Of a DNA stretch of 64,000 bases, positions 33,898 through 42,979 are shown one piece after another. Source of the stretch: JANQPC01 sp039208375 (lineage in GTDB: Bacteria > Pseudomonadota > Alphaproteobacteria > Rhodobacterales > Rhodobacteraceae); contig JBCCRC010000006.1 of assembly GCA_039208375.1 (NCBI GenBank), forward strand, positions 1-64,000, written 5' to 3'. How positions within the stretch are numbered: the stretch's first letter is position 1; every line of letters starts with the position of its first letter. The position numbers were made by a program, and so were the translations under genes. The notes under the pieces were generated by a model. That model was not told where the DNA came from. It worked only from the letters and a program-made list of their open reading frames with translations, and made no database searches.

Positions 33898-35202
33898 TTA
33901 TTTTATCCGCCGGGCGTTGCGCGTGGCCCGCAGCATCAGCGGGAAGCGCACCAGCGCTCGGGCGCTTTGAAAACCTCGCGCTCGCCAGAACCCAAAGCCC
34001 TGGCGTAGCCGCCAGCCCGCGTTTGGCGGCGCCTGTTTGAGCGCGGTATCGACGATGGCGTTAAGTGCCGCCGCCCGTTCCGCAGCGTGGGTTTTTGCAT
34101 GGGCAGACGCGGCAGCGCGTAGATCGCCAATGCGTTCGGCAGCGTCACATATGGCCGAAGCGAGTGCTGCAGCGTCGTGCCGGGCAATGGCCACCGCCCG
34201 CCCGCCGGCAATGGCCGACGCCGCGAAGGAACAGCCCGCCGTGGCCAACACAGGAATGCCCGCCGCTTCGCATTCGTTGTAAATGCCCGATCCGCGATCC
34301 CCGTAGGTGCGGGGATCGTAGGGCAGCATCACCGCATCGGCGCGTGCAAGCTCGGTGGCGTAGCGGGCCGGGTTCAGCTCTTCCCGAAGTACCGTGACCC
34401 CGGGGGCGGCAGCCTCGATCGCATCGAGAAGATCGGCGGACTTGCGCGCCGAGGTGGCATTAACGGCAGCATGGATCGTAAAACGCAGCGCGGGGCGCGA
34501 CCCTGCCGCGGCTGCAATGGCATCCGGAAAGAGCTCGTAGCCCTTGCCATCCACGATATGGCCGAAAGCCGAAAAGCGCGGGCCGTCGGTCTCGTCAATC
34601 TCGGCCAGCGGTCGCTCGATGGGAGCAGCAGGTGAAGGCGCCACCGCGATAGGGTGCATAAACTCCACCCTATAAACATCTGCCATTGCTTGTGTTTCAG
34701 TAAAGACGTGCAGCCTGTCGGCACCCACGGCAGCCTCCAAAGCGGCGTAGCCGCGGCGCGGGTGTTGCGGGCCCTCCGGCGCCGACATCCGAGCAAAGTC
34801 GCGCGACAACAAAAGCCAGGCGAGCACCGGGGGCCGCGCCTCTTCCGGCGCACGTGAGAGAAATCGCGCCACGGCCTCTGCCAGCGCCGCATCGCAAGTG
34901 GGCAGGATCACCAGATCGGGCATCCGCCTGTCGGGCCCGGCGCTGGCCAGAAGCCCGTCCAGCGTGGCGCGCACATGGGTTTCGAACTTGGTCGCACTGT
35001 AGGGGCCGCGAGAATAGACGTTGTTGGTAAAGACGGCCCGCGCGCCTGCCCCCTCGAGCGCGCCCGCCGTGGCGAAGCGTGAGCCGAGCACGCGCACCGA
35101 AACGCCACGCGCGGCAAGCACATCGGTGAGCGCAAGCGCCGCGGCATAGTGATGCCCCGCAACGCTGCGCAGGCCCGGATCAACGATCAGCGCTTCGCTC
35201 AT
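33898..35202 (-). CDS. Glycosyltransferase (GT-B fold, family 4-like)
   Basis: This is a 434-residue soluble transferase. The N-terminal domain starts ALIVDPGLRSVAGHHYAAAL, with donor-independent features of GT-B enzymes. The C-terminal donor domain contains FSAFGHIVDGKGYELFPDAI, the loop ELARADAVMLPYDPRTYGDR and the signature SGIYNECEAAGIPVLATAG, whose glutamate usually contacts the nucleotide sugar. It is encoded 113 bp upstream of the UDP-xylose synthase gene on the same strand and is divergent from the large secreted protein. Xylosyl transfer is suggested by context only. Confidence 0.8.
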   Translation of the reverse strand: MSEALIVDPGLRSVAGHHYAAALALTDVLAARGVSVRVLGSRFATAGALEGAGARAVFTNNVYSRGPYSATKFETHVRATLDGLLASAGPDRRMPDLVILPTCDAALAEAVARFLSRAPEEARPPVLAWLLLSRDFARMSAPEGPQHPRRGYAALEAAVGADRLHVFTETQAMADVYRVEFMHPIAVAPSPAAPIERPLAEIDETDGPRFSAFGHIVDGKGYELFPDAIAAAAGSRPALRFTIHAAVNATSARKSADLLDAIEAAAPGVTVLREELNPARYATELARADAVMLPYDPRTYGDRGSGIYNECEAAGIPVLATAGCSFAASAIAGGRAVAIARHDAAALASAICDAAERIGDLRAAASAHAKTHAAERAAALNAIVDTALKQAPPNAGWRLRQGFGFWRARGFQSARALVRFPLMLRATRNARRIK

Positions 35203-35377
35203 ACCCTGTGAGCCCGACCAGGCGCCATACGCGGCCCATGCCCTCGACTGTGCCCCATGGGGGGTATCCCTCCCTCATTCGCGCGTGGCTATAACAGCCC
35301 ACCCCGGACGCTCCAAGCACCCCTTGGCCGCGTGTCCTTAATTGCCGGGCGCGGGCGTTGCGGCTAGGCTTTCTGCG

Positions 35378-38215
35378 ATGCCGCATTCCATGCCCCTCGT
35401 CCATCGTTGGCGCCGCCTGATCCGGTCCACTTTCCTGGCACTCGCCTTATGCACACCGAGCGCGGCGTTGCCCCAAGCAGTGGCCGAATTCACAGTAACC
35501 GACAGCGTTCTGACCCCCGACCTTCGCCCTTTCACCGCATCGGCCGCCTTCCTTGGAAATGGCGCACAGATGGTGCGCGGCGGTGGATTTGAGCCGATCG
35601 TGATCCGCACGTGGTTTGTGGCCACCGAAACGGCAGGTGACGCCGTGATCACTGGCCCGAAAGCTCTAACGAAGAATGAAGTCTGGCGCGAAGGGGCGTT
35701 CGACGGCGCCGAGATCGAGGTGCTGCGCCTCGAAGGGGGCGCGTTTCGGCGTGTGCGGCAGGGCCGCGTGCCCGAAGACGGGCATAGGGCCAGCGGCTGG
35801 TGGCCGGTGGCCGAGGGGCGCCTTGTGCCACGGGGCAGCGAGCGCTTTACCTATGTCTGGCCCGCCGCCTATCGCAGCGGTGCGCGCGCCTGGTTTACGG
35901 TGCGTACGGTGGATCGCGCGGGGCGGCTTTCGGCACCGGCTACGGCAGTGGCGGCTGACCGGCCAGGCCCCCAGGGCAAACGGCTGCGCGCAAGGCCTCG
36001 CAACAGCTTGCGCCCTTATGAAAGAGTTGCGGGCACCGCGGACCTGCCCGCCCCGAATGGTCTGGTGGCCGAAGCGCGACCGGATGGCACGCTTGCACTC
36101 TCGTGGCAGCCAGTGCGCGGTGCAGCGGGCTATGTTGTTTATCGCTCGGACACGGCCCCCGTTGAGCATCGCGGGTTTTCCCTAGCCCTGGCAGAGCCAG
36201 GAGAAGAGGTGCGGGCGGGTGACCTCGTCATCCTGCGCCACACCGTCTTTTCGGGTGACGGCGGGCAATTACTGTCAGACTACGCCGCCGGGGCCCGGGG
36301 AGCGCACGCTTTGGTGGGCCACCGGATGATCCCGGGCCTGTCAGACGAGCCGGGCGCCGGTGCTTGGCATCTCGTGCCGCACACCCCCGAAACGCCCGTT
36401 CCCGAAGCTGGTGCAACACATATTCGAATCACGCTTGCGGCGGACGAAACGCTCACGCTTGATATGCCGAACTATGCTGGTGCAGATCAGGCATTTTACC
36501 CGGTGCCACTGGCGGGCGACACCTATGTGCTCGAGGCTTGGCTGCGCGGGGAGCGTGGGGCTCAGGCGGAAGTATCTGTCACTGGCCCGCTGGCTAATCG
36601 CATCGCAACCGAGCCGTTCCGGATCGGGCCAGAGTGGCGGCGTTTCCGGGCTGATATAGAAATCACGCGCATGCCGGCGGGCGAAGACGTTGGCGCAATT
36701 GGCTTGCGCCTGACCGGACCGGGCGAGATCGATATCGACAATCTGCGGATCTACCGCGCCGATGCGCCCTATCTCGCCTTGGTGCCAGAAGAAGCCGCGC
36801 TGCTCGAAACCTCAGGCATGGCCGCATTGCGCACCCACGGGCTGATCAAGACAGGCGAGGCCACCTATGATCTGGCGCAGCTCACCAACCCGCGCGGCGC
36901 GATCCGCACCGCACGCGGCAACACGCTGCACCAGACGCTCGCGATCGTCAGCGCTTCAGGCATAGATCCATGGCTGCAGATCGAACCGCATCTTTCGGCA
37001 GAGGAATGGCGTGGGCTGGCGGAGTATCTAGCCGCTCCCGCCGGAGCGGGGCCCTGGGCCGCAAAGCGCGCCGCGCAAGGCCAGGTGGCGCCGTGGACGG
37101 ATGTGTTTGGCCAGATCACTTTTGAGATCGGCAACGAAACCTGGAACCCGCTCTTCGCTCCTTGGGTGTTTCCCGCACTTCCTGACGCCGAAACCGGGGC
37201 GGAGGCCAACGCAGGCGCTGTGTACGGCGCCTATCAGGAATACGTTCTTACTGCACTGCGTGAAAGCCCGCACTGGCCCACGCTGGAGCCGCTTTTGCGC
37301 CCCGTACTCGGCGGGCGGCTGGTTAGCGACTACGGGCTTGAAGCGGCCCGCGCGTCCCCCTCAAGCCCGCTTTTGGCGCACGCGGCCTATAATGGCGGCT
37401 GGGATATCGGCGATGGCCCTGTGCGGCGTACACGGCAGGGTTTCACGTCGGTTCTCACCCACAGTGTGCAAGCCGGGGCGCCGCGGATGGCCGAGATCTT
37501 GGACGGCGCAGAGGCCGTTGCGTCGGCGCGCGGGGCGCCACTCGCCCTTGGCACCTATGAGGCCGGGCCAGGCTATGCGCTCGTACACCGCGACGGCACG
37601 CGGCTTTCGCCAGACGCCGCGCGCGCCCAGGAAGAGGTGATGAAAAGCGCCGCCGGGGGCGCGGCGACGCTGGATGCGTTTCTCGGAAACGCTGCCCTGG
37701 GGCTTACCACACAGAATTACTTTCTGTTTCAGCCGGGCGGACGCTGGGCCTCGCATGCACCGCGCCATCGCGGCGGGCATGCCTATCCGGCGTGGGAGGC
37801 CTTGGAAATGTTCAATGCAAGCGGCACCGGCGACATGCTCGACGTCATTGCCGAACGTGTTCCCGTGTCAGATTTGCCAGAGCTCCGGCGGCGCCCAGCG
37901 GTGCGCGACGCCCCGATGGTGGCCGCCTACGCCACCCGCGCGGGCGACCGGCTTACTGTATTTCTTATCTCTCGCCGCCTACCGGATACAAGTGATGACG
38001 GGACGACGGAGGTGCGGCTCACCCTGCCTTTCACCGGTGCGGCAAACCTCACTCAAATCGCACAGAGCGGGCGCTACGACAGCCATGCCGTGTCGGGGCC
38101 TGACACGCGGTTCGAGCGTACAACGCTGCCGGTGCCCGACACACTGCCCGCCTTCCGGCCTCCGCCACTTCCGCCGGGTGAGGCCGCCATTTACGTGTTC
38201 CACGGGGTTCGATGA
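35378..38215 (+). CDS. Large secreted glycoside-hydrolase-like protein with FnIII and carbohydrate-binding-like domains
   Basis: This is a 945-residue protein with an N-terminal signal (RRLIRSTFLALALCTPSAAL). Parts in order: a fibronectin-III-like domain at about residues 220-285 (LALSWQPVRGAAGYVVYRSD), a jelly-roll-like segment at about 345-455 ending DIDNLRIYRAD, then a TIM-barrel-like region. That region has a putative acid/base Asn-Glu at 586-587 (FEIGNETWNPL) and a candidate nucleophile E728 (GTYEAGPGYAL). This pattern suggests clan GH-A (for example GH39/GH51-like). ATG 35390 is an alternative start. It probably trims or modifies the exported polysaccharide. No exact family is recognised. 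Confidence 0.75.
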   Translation: MPHSMPLVHRWRRLIRSTFLALALCTPSAALPQAVAEFTVTDSVLTPDLRPFTASAAFLGNGAQMVRGGGFEPIVIRTWFVATETAGDAVITGPKALTKNEVWREGAFDGAEIEVLRLEGGAFRRVRQGRVPEDGHRASGWWPVAEGRLVPRGSERFTYVWPAAYRSGARAWFTVRTVDRAGRLSAPATAVAADRPGPQGKRLRARPRNSLRPYERVAGTADLPAPNGLVAEARPDGTLALSWQPVRGAAGYVVYRSDTAPVEHRGFSLALAEPGEEVRAGDLVILRHTVFSGDGGQLLSDYAAGARGAHALVGHRMIPGLSDEPGAGAWHLVPHTPETPVPEAGATHIRITLAADETLTLDMPNYAGADQAFYPVPLAGDTYVLEAWLRGERGAQAEVSVTGPLANRIATEPFRIGPEWRRFRADIEITRMPAGEDVGAIGLRLTGPGEIDIDNLRIYRADAPYLALVPEEAALLETSGMAALRTHGLIKTGEATYDLAQLTNPRGAIRTARGNTLHQTLAIVSASGIDPWLQIEPHLSAEEWRGLAEYLAAPAGAGPWAAKRAAQGQVAPWTDVFGQITFEIGNETWNPLFAPWVFPALPDAETGAEANAGAVYGAYQEYVLTALRESPHWPTLEPLLRPVLGGRLVSDYGLEAARASPSSPLLAHAAYNGGWDIGDGPVRRTRQGFTSVLTHSVQAGAPRMAEILDGAEAVASARGAPLALGTYEAGPGYALVHRDGTRLSPDAARAQEEVMKSAAGGAATLDAFLGNAALGLTTQNYFLFQPGGRWASHAPRHRGGHAYPAWEALEMFNASGTGDMLDVIAERVPVSDLPELRRRPAVRDAPMVAAYATRAGDRLTVFLISRRLPDTSDDGTTEVRLTLPFTGAANLTQIAQSGRYDSHAVSGPDTRFERTTLPVPDTLPAFRPPPLPPGEAAIYVFHGVR

Positions 38216-38275
38216 CGTGCGCATCAGATACGCAGCAGGGCGCGGATTTGGACAAATTCTGGCCCTGATTATGCC

Positions 38276-38294
38276 GGAAACCGCTGGTTTTTTT
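38276..38294 (+). terminator. Terminator after the secreted hydrolase-like gene
   Basis: GGAAACC and GGTTTTT can pair (two G-U pairs) around GCT, followed by a run of seven T. It lies 60 bp after the stop. The stem is short, so efficiency is uncertain. Confidence 0.45.
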
Positions 38295-38311
38295 GCATAT
38301 GGCCCATGGGC

Positions 38312-38340
38312 TTGACGGCCAACCTTCCCACGCCTAACCC
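38312..38340 (+). promoter_or_regulatory. Candidate promoter of the ABC exporter gene
   Basis: TTGACG (38312-38317), 17 bases, then TAACCC (38335-38340), 62 bp upstream of the exporter start and just after a terminator-like hairpin. The -35 is good; the -10 is poor. Confidence 0.4.
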
Positions 38341-38401
38341 ACCAGCACACGCAATAAGAGCAGCCCCGGCGCCCAAATCACGCGCCACCACAGGATAGCG
38401 A

Positions 38402-40207
38402 ATGATCGGTTCCTACGCCAAGATGCTCGATCTGCTGGATGGTCGCGAACGCCGCCGCCTGCTGGTTTTGCTTTTCATCATGGTGATGATGTCTGCGTCG
38501 GAAGTCTTTGGAATATCGACGCTTCTGGTGCTCTTGAACCTGCTCTCGGATCCGGCGGGCGCGATTGAGGGCGGCCTCTTGGGCTGGCTCTATGACAGTT
38601 TGGGGTTCGAAACCCTCTTCAGCTTCCAGGTCGCGCTGGCACTCGCAACGCTCGTCGCCGTGATCGCCTCAATCGGGGTGCGCGCGCTTGGCACATACGC
38701 GATTGTGCGGTTTTCCAAGATGCGGGGCTTTACGATCTCAAGCCGGCTGCTGGAAAGCTACCTGCACCAGCCCTACACGTGGTTCTTGCAGCGCAACAGC
38801 TCCGAGATCAGCCGCAATGTGCTGCAGGAATCCGAGGGGCTGGTGAACAGGGTGATGATCCCGGGCCTTCAGATCATCGCAAGCACGCTCTTGGCCGTAT
38901 CGATGGTGATCTTCATGCTCGCCGTCGATCCGGTGGTGACCCTGGCGGCGGCAGCTGGCATCGGGCTGACCTATTTCGTAATCTTCAGCCTTGTGCGCAG
39001 GGCGCTGCGCACCATGGGGCGGGCGATCTATGAGGCGAACGAACGCCGTTTCCAGCTGACGCAGGAATCGATGGGCGGGTTCAAGGAGATCAAGCTTCAT
39101 AACCTTGAGGGAACCTATAGCGCCCGGTTTCGGGAACCGGCGCGGATCAAGGCGCGACTCGAAGCGCGCACGCGGGTGACCGAGGAGTTGCCGCGATTTG
39201 CAACCGAGGCGGTGGCGTTCGCGGGTATGCTCGCGATGATACTGGTCTTTCTGTTCCGCAACGATGGCAACCTTCTATCGGCGATCCCGACGCTTGGCGT
39301 CTTCGCTTTCGCCGCGCTGCGTCTGATGCCCACGGCGCAACTGATCTTCCGAAGTGTCGCCGCGCTCGAGAACTCGCGCACCATGCTGCACGATATCCAC
39401 AAGAACTACATCGCCGCGCAGCGGGATCAGGCCCGCCGCGCGCTGGCCCCGTTCGAAGGTGAGCCGCTGCAGTTGGATAGGGAGCTTGAACTGCGCAATG
39501 TGAGCTTCGGCTATCCCGGCGCACAAGGCGCCACGCTGAAGGATTTCTCACTGGCTATAGGCGCGCGCACGACCGTTGGTTTGGTGGGGGGCACCGGGGC
39601 CGGCAAGACAACCGTGGTGGACTTGATCCTGGGGCTTCTGCCGCAGGCAACTGGCGCGCTGGTGGTTGACGGAACCGAGGTAAACAACACTAACCTGCGC
39701 AACTGGCAGCGCTCAATCGGCTATGTGCCGCAGACAATTTACCTTGTCGACGACACCGTTGCCCAGAACATTGCTTTCGGCATTGCGCCCGAGCAGGTGG
39801 ACCGGACGGCAGTGGAGCGAGCAGCGCGCGCGGCCTCGCTGCATGACTTTGTGATGTCGGACCTTGCCGACGGCTATGACACGATCGTTGGCGAACGCGG
39901 CGTGCGCCTTTCGGGCGGTCAGCGCCAGCGGATCGGGATTGCCCGCGCGCTGTATCGCGCACCTTCGCTTCTGGTTATGGACGAGGCAACCTCGGCGCTC
40001 GACACCATCACCGAGCGTGTCGTGATGGAGGCTATCGGCAATCTGCGCGACGACATCACCATCGTGCTGATCGCGCACCGCCTGAGCACGGTGCGCAATT
40101 GCGATGCAATCCATTTGCTGAACCGGGGAAAAATCGTGGCCTCGGGCACCTATGACGAGCTGGTGGATGGTAGCGACGAGTTTCGGCAGATGGCGAGCGC
40201 GGGATGA
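38402..40207 (+). CDS. ABC exporter half-transporter (fused membrane and ATPase domains)
   Basis: This 601-residue MsbA/lipid-flippase-type exporter has six membrane helices in residues about 20-320. The ATPase domain has Walker A (GGTGAGKTT), signature LSGGQRQRIGIARAL, Walker B LLVMDEATSALD and switch histidine in VLIAHRLSTVRN. It would act as a homodimer in the inner membrane. AGGA precedes the ATG by 7 bp. Its place beside the UDP-xylose synthase, glycosyltransferase and secreted hydrolase suggests export of a lipid-linked glycan, but lipid or peptide substrates are not excluded. Confidence 0.9.
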   Translation: MIGSYAKMLDLLDGRERRRLLVLLFIMVMMSASEVFGISTLLVLLNLLSDPAGAIEGGLLGWLYDSLGFETLFSFQVALALATLVAVIASIGVRALGTYAIVRFSKMRGFTISSRLLESYLHQPYTWFLQRNSSEISRNVLQESEGLVNRVMIPGLQIIASTLLAVSMVIFMLAVDPVVTLAAAAGIGLTYFVIFSLVRRALRTMGRAIYEANERRFQLTQESMGGFKEIKLHNLEGTYSARFREPARIKARLEARTRVTEELPRFATEAVAFAGMLAMILVFLFRNDGNLLSAIPTLGVFAFAALRLMPTAQLIFRSVAALENSRTMLHDIHKNYIAAQRDQARRALAPFEGEPLQLDRELELRNVSFGYPGAQGATLKDFSLAIGARTTVGLVGGTGAGKTTVVDLILGLLPQATGALVVDGTEVNNTNLRNWQRSIGYVPQTIYLVDDTVAQNIAFGIAPEQVDRTAVERAARAASLHDFVMSDLADGYDTIVGERGVRLSGGQRQRIGIARALYRAPSLLVMDEATSALDTITERVVMEAIGNLRDDITIVLIAHRLSTVRNCDAIHLLNRGKIVASGTYDELVDGSDEFRQMASAG

Positions 40208-40650
40208 GCGAGCGCACCGCACGCCTCTGAGCACGCTACAAGCTCGAAGAGGCCAAAAGGGCAGCGGCGGAGCGGTGGGATCTCGAGCGCCCGGAACCGG
40301 CCGAGGGCGCAGGGCAGGCGGGCCTACCGGGACAAAGCGCACCGCCGAGAGGTTGCGGCGCCACACCGCGGGCCAGCGCGCAGCCGGCTTCAGTAGCGAC
40401 ATCCGGCACTCCAACGCCTCGCGCCCGGCACTGCCAAGGGCAGCCCCGGGGGCAAGAACGTCAAAGCCTGGATAGGCGGGCCCGCCTGGTGAGCGGCGTG
40501 ACCGTCGGGAAACCCCCGCATGTCCTACATGTACTCTTACGGTACGGCGGCCTTCGGACAGCCTCTTGCGAGGCCGGAAACCACTTGGATCAAGCGCAGG
40601 CCGAGGTGTTCGCCCGAGCCGCGCAGGGATGCATCGGGGGCAGGGTATAG
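40204..40650 (+). pseudogene. Probable gene remnant overlapping the ABC exporter stop
   Basis: An ATG at 40204 overlaps the exporter TGA in the usual coupled manner and reads MSERTARL, then TGA at 40228. The same frame stays open for another 140 codons to 40648. It begins with clearly protein-like, charged sequence (ARYKLEEAKRAAAERWDLER) and then degrades into Pro/Gly/Arg-rich text; a second frame near 40345-40400 gives RLRRHTAGQRAAGFSSD. This looks like a former downstream gene inactivated by a nonsense codon and a frameshift. The remaining non-coding DNA to 40911 shows only a terminator hairpin. Confidence 0.4.
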
Positions 40651-40818
40651 GCCCCCGACGTTAATGGCCGTGTAACCCACCGCACGGGGACCGGTGCCCA
40701 TAATCTCCCCGTAACGCTGCCGAATCCACGCAGTACACCGGGCTATCGCCCCCCGGGCGCGTGCGGATGAGGTGCTGCGCGGGGGGCGGTGCGGGACTGA
40801 GCCTGGATGGGGCCCGGA

Positions 40819-40850
40819 CGGGCGGGGGGTGTCGCGGCCCCCGCCCGTTT
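40819..40850 (+). terminator. Terminator-like hairpin before the PhzF-like gene
   Basis: CGGGCGGGGG (40819-40828) pairs perfectly with CCCCCGCCCG (40838-40847) around a 9-base loop, followed by TTTG. It is a likely end point for transcripts from the exporter region. Confidence 0.55.
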
Positions 40851-40911
40851 GCGGCTTGCGCTGCCTCGGCCGGCGCGGCACCTATGGGCTGGCAAGCCCG
40901 GGAGCCGCCCA

Positions 40912-41769
40912 ATGACACCCTATGCCGTTTATGACGTCTTTACCGACCAGCCCTTTGCCGGCAATCCGCTCGCTGTGGTGTTCGATGCCGCGGAACTAGA
41001 CACCGAGGCGATGGTCGCAATCACGCGGGAGTTCAACTTCTCTGAGACCACCTTCATCCTACCGCCCGAAGATTCCGCCCACACCGCCAAGGTGCGAATC
41101 TTCACGCCCTCGGCGGAATTGCCATTCGCGGGCCATCCGACGGTGGGCACGGCGCTGGCGCTTAACGCGCGCGGCGCGGGGGCGGAGCAGGTGCTAGAGC
41201 TTGGGGTCGGCCCAATTCCGGTGACGATTGCCGAAGGCCGGGCAGAGTTTGTCACGCGCACGCCCCTTACGCGGGGCGAAGAACCCGAGATCGCCCGCAT
41301 CGCCGCATGCCTGGGCCTGACTGAGGCCGCGATCCGCACAAAAGCGCACGCGCCGCAGATGGCCAGTGTGGGGCTCAGCTTCTGCCTCGTCGAGTTGACA
41401 GACCGTGCCAGCCTTACCGCCGTGGTGACCGATTTGCCCGCATTCCGCGAGGCCGCCGACCGGTATTCCGACCGGGCGAACTTCGGGCTGTTCTGCTACA
41501 CACGAGACGGCGGCACGGTGCATGCGCGTATGTTCGCCCCCACCGGCGGCATCCCCGAAGATCCGGCTACAGGCTCCGCCTCAGCGGCGTTGACAGCCTA
41601 TCTCGCCACGCTCGATGCCTCCGATCTGACGCTCACAATTCATCAGGGAGAGGATATGGGCCGTCCTTCGCGGATCGAAACACGGGCCACGTTTTCCGAC
41701 GGCGCGGTGCGCTCGGTCGCCGTGGCGGGCCGCGCGCGGAAAGTGATGGAAGGGCAACTCACCGCCTGA
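40912..41769 (+). CDS. PhzF-family isomerase/epimerase-like protein
   Basis: This 285-residue protein is recognised by YDVFTDQPFAGNPLAVV, the catalytic-glutamate segment REFNFSETTFILP, RIFTPSAELPFAGHPTVGTA and the C-terminal EDPATGSASAALTAYL. The family folds like diaminopimelate epimerase. Apart from phenazine synthesis, most members have no assigned substrate; no phenazine genes are here, so a small-molecule isomerase of unknown substrate is the best call. ATG 40912 is chosen because the family starts exactly there. Confidence 0.88.
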   Translation: MTPYAVYDVFTDQPFAGNPLAVVFDAAELDTEAMVAITREFNFSETTFILPPEDSAHTAKVRIFTPSAELPFAGHPTVGTALALNARGAGAEQVLELGVGPIPVTIAEGRAEFVTRTPLTRGEEPEIARIAACLGLTEAAIRTKAHAPQMASVGLSFCLVELTDRASLTAVVTDLPAFREAADRYSDRANFGLFCYTRDGGTVHARMFAPTGGIPEDPATGSASAALTAYLATLDASDLTLTIHQGEDMGRPSRIETRATFSDGAVRSVAVAGRARKVMEGQLTA

Positions 41770-41829
41770 GGGTTTTCTCCCGGAGGCGCGATGGGCTATC
41801 AGAGGCAACGGCTGCGAGGGGGGCGCACC

Positions 41830-42243
41830 ATGCCCGACACGATCATCGAACGCTGCGAGGCCAAGGGGCTTCGGCTGACAGACCAGCGCCGCACGATCGC
41901 GCGCGTGCTCGAAGATGCGCAAGATCACCCCGATGTCGAAGCGCTTCACGCCCGCGCGGTTGCCGCCGATCCGGGCATCTCACTCGCCACAGTCTATCGC
42001 ACCGTAAAGCTTTTCGAAGAGGCCGGGATACTTGAGAAGCTCGAGTTTGGTGACGGGCGCGCGCGCTATGAGGATGCCGAGCGCGAACATCACGATCACC
42101 TGATCGATATCCAGAGCGGCGAAGTGATCGAATTCGTCGACGCCGAGATCGAAGCGTTGCAGGAGCGTATCGCGGCCAAGCTCGGCTACGAGTTGCGCGG
42201 CCACAGGCTGGAGCTCTACGGGGTGCCGCGCAAAAAGCCGTAA
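41830..42243 (+). CDS. Fur-family metal-responsive regulator (Fur/Mur type)
   Basis: This 137-residue protein has a winged-helix domain at about residues 5-80 (RLTDQRRTIARVLEDAQ...LATVYRTVKLFEEAGIL), followed by the metal-binding dimerisation domain with EREHHDHLIDIQSGEVIEF and a final GHRLELYG. It lacks the C-terminal cysteine pairs of zinc-structured Fur proteins. That is common in the alphaproteobacterial Fur homologue that acts as manganese regulator Mur. GGGG lies 7 bp before the ATG. No metal transport gene is adjacent, so targets are elsewhere. Confidence 0.88.
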   Translation: MPDTIIERCEAKGLRLTDQRRTIARVLEDAQDHPDVEALHARAVAADPGISLATVYRTVKLFEEAGILEKLEFGDGRARYEDAEREHHDHLIDIQSGEVIEFVDAEIEALQERIAAKLGYELRGHRLELYGVPRKKP

Positions 42244-42337
42244 ATGGCGCAGGTTCGCCGACGCGCCGATCCGCGCCTTGCACCGGCCGCGCGCCCGTGG
42301 ATGAAATGCGGGGCTCCTGCTCACCCAATGCCCGACG

Positions 42338-42967
42338 ATGACCGACCACGCCGCTTTGATGGACGCCACATATCGCCGCCAGCGCCACATCTACGATGTG
42401 ACGCGGCCGCTCTTTCTGCGCGGGCGCAGCCGATTGATCCGCGCGCTTGACCCCGCGCCGGAGGCGAAGATCCTCGAACTGGCCTGCGGCACCGGACAGA
42501 ACCTGCGCGCCATCGCGCGAGCCTATCCTGGCCGGGCGCTCTACGGGCTTGATATCTCAAGTGAGATGCTCGCAACGGCGCAAATGAAGATGAAAGGCCA
42601 GGCGCTTTTGGCCAAGGGCGACGCAACCGGCTTCGATGCCCCTGCCCTTTTTGGCACCGACGCGTTCGACCATGTCGTGATCAGCTACGCACTCTCGATG
42701 ATCCCCGACTGGCGCGGCGCGATCGGCGAGGCGATGCGCCACCTCGCCCCCGGGGGTACGCTGCATGTTGTGGATTTCGGCGATCTGGCGGGCTGGCCGC
42801 GCACGTTCCGCACCGCACTTACCGCTGCCGTTGCCCGCTTTCACGTCACGCCGCGCGAAGGGCTGCCCCGCGCATTGCATGAGGCGGCCCAAGCCTATGG
42901 CGGAACCGCGACGACCACCCCTCTTGCCCGCGGTTATGCCTGTGCGGGGGTTGTCCGCGTACCCTGA
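42338..42967 (+). CDS. SAM-dependent methyltransferase, BtaB-like
   Basis: This is a 209-residue class I methyltransferase. Motif I is ILELACGTGQNLRAIARAYP, followed by YGLDISSEML and the post-motif segment FDHVVISYALSMIPDW. The start MTDHAALMDATYRRQRHIYD is like BtaB, the N-methyltransferase that completes diacylglyceryl-trimethylhomoserine (betaine lipid) made under phosphate limitation. The partner gene btaA is not in the surrounding DNA, so the enzyme could act on another lipid headgroup. It follows the Fur gene by 94 bp. Confidence 0.72.
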   Translation: MTDHAALMDATYRRQRHIYDVTRPLFLRGRSRLIRALDPAPEAKILELACGTGQNLRAIARAYPGRALYGLDISSEMLATAQMKMKGQALLAKGDATGFDAPALFGTDAFDHVVISYALSMIPDWRGAIGEAMRHLAPGGTLHVVDFGDLAGWPRTFRTALTAAVARFHVTPREGLPRALHEAAQAYGGTATTTPLARGYACAGVVRVP

Positions 42968-42979
42968 GTCACGGGTCGA

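Noticed and set aside
40520..40911. Short frames in both directions after the exporter remnant, including MSYMYSYGTAAFG
   Set aside because: No recognisable domain, no conserved context, and the minus-strand frames are Pro/Arg-rich; too weak to call as genes.
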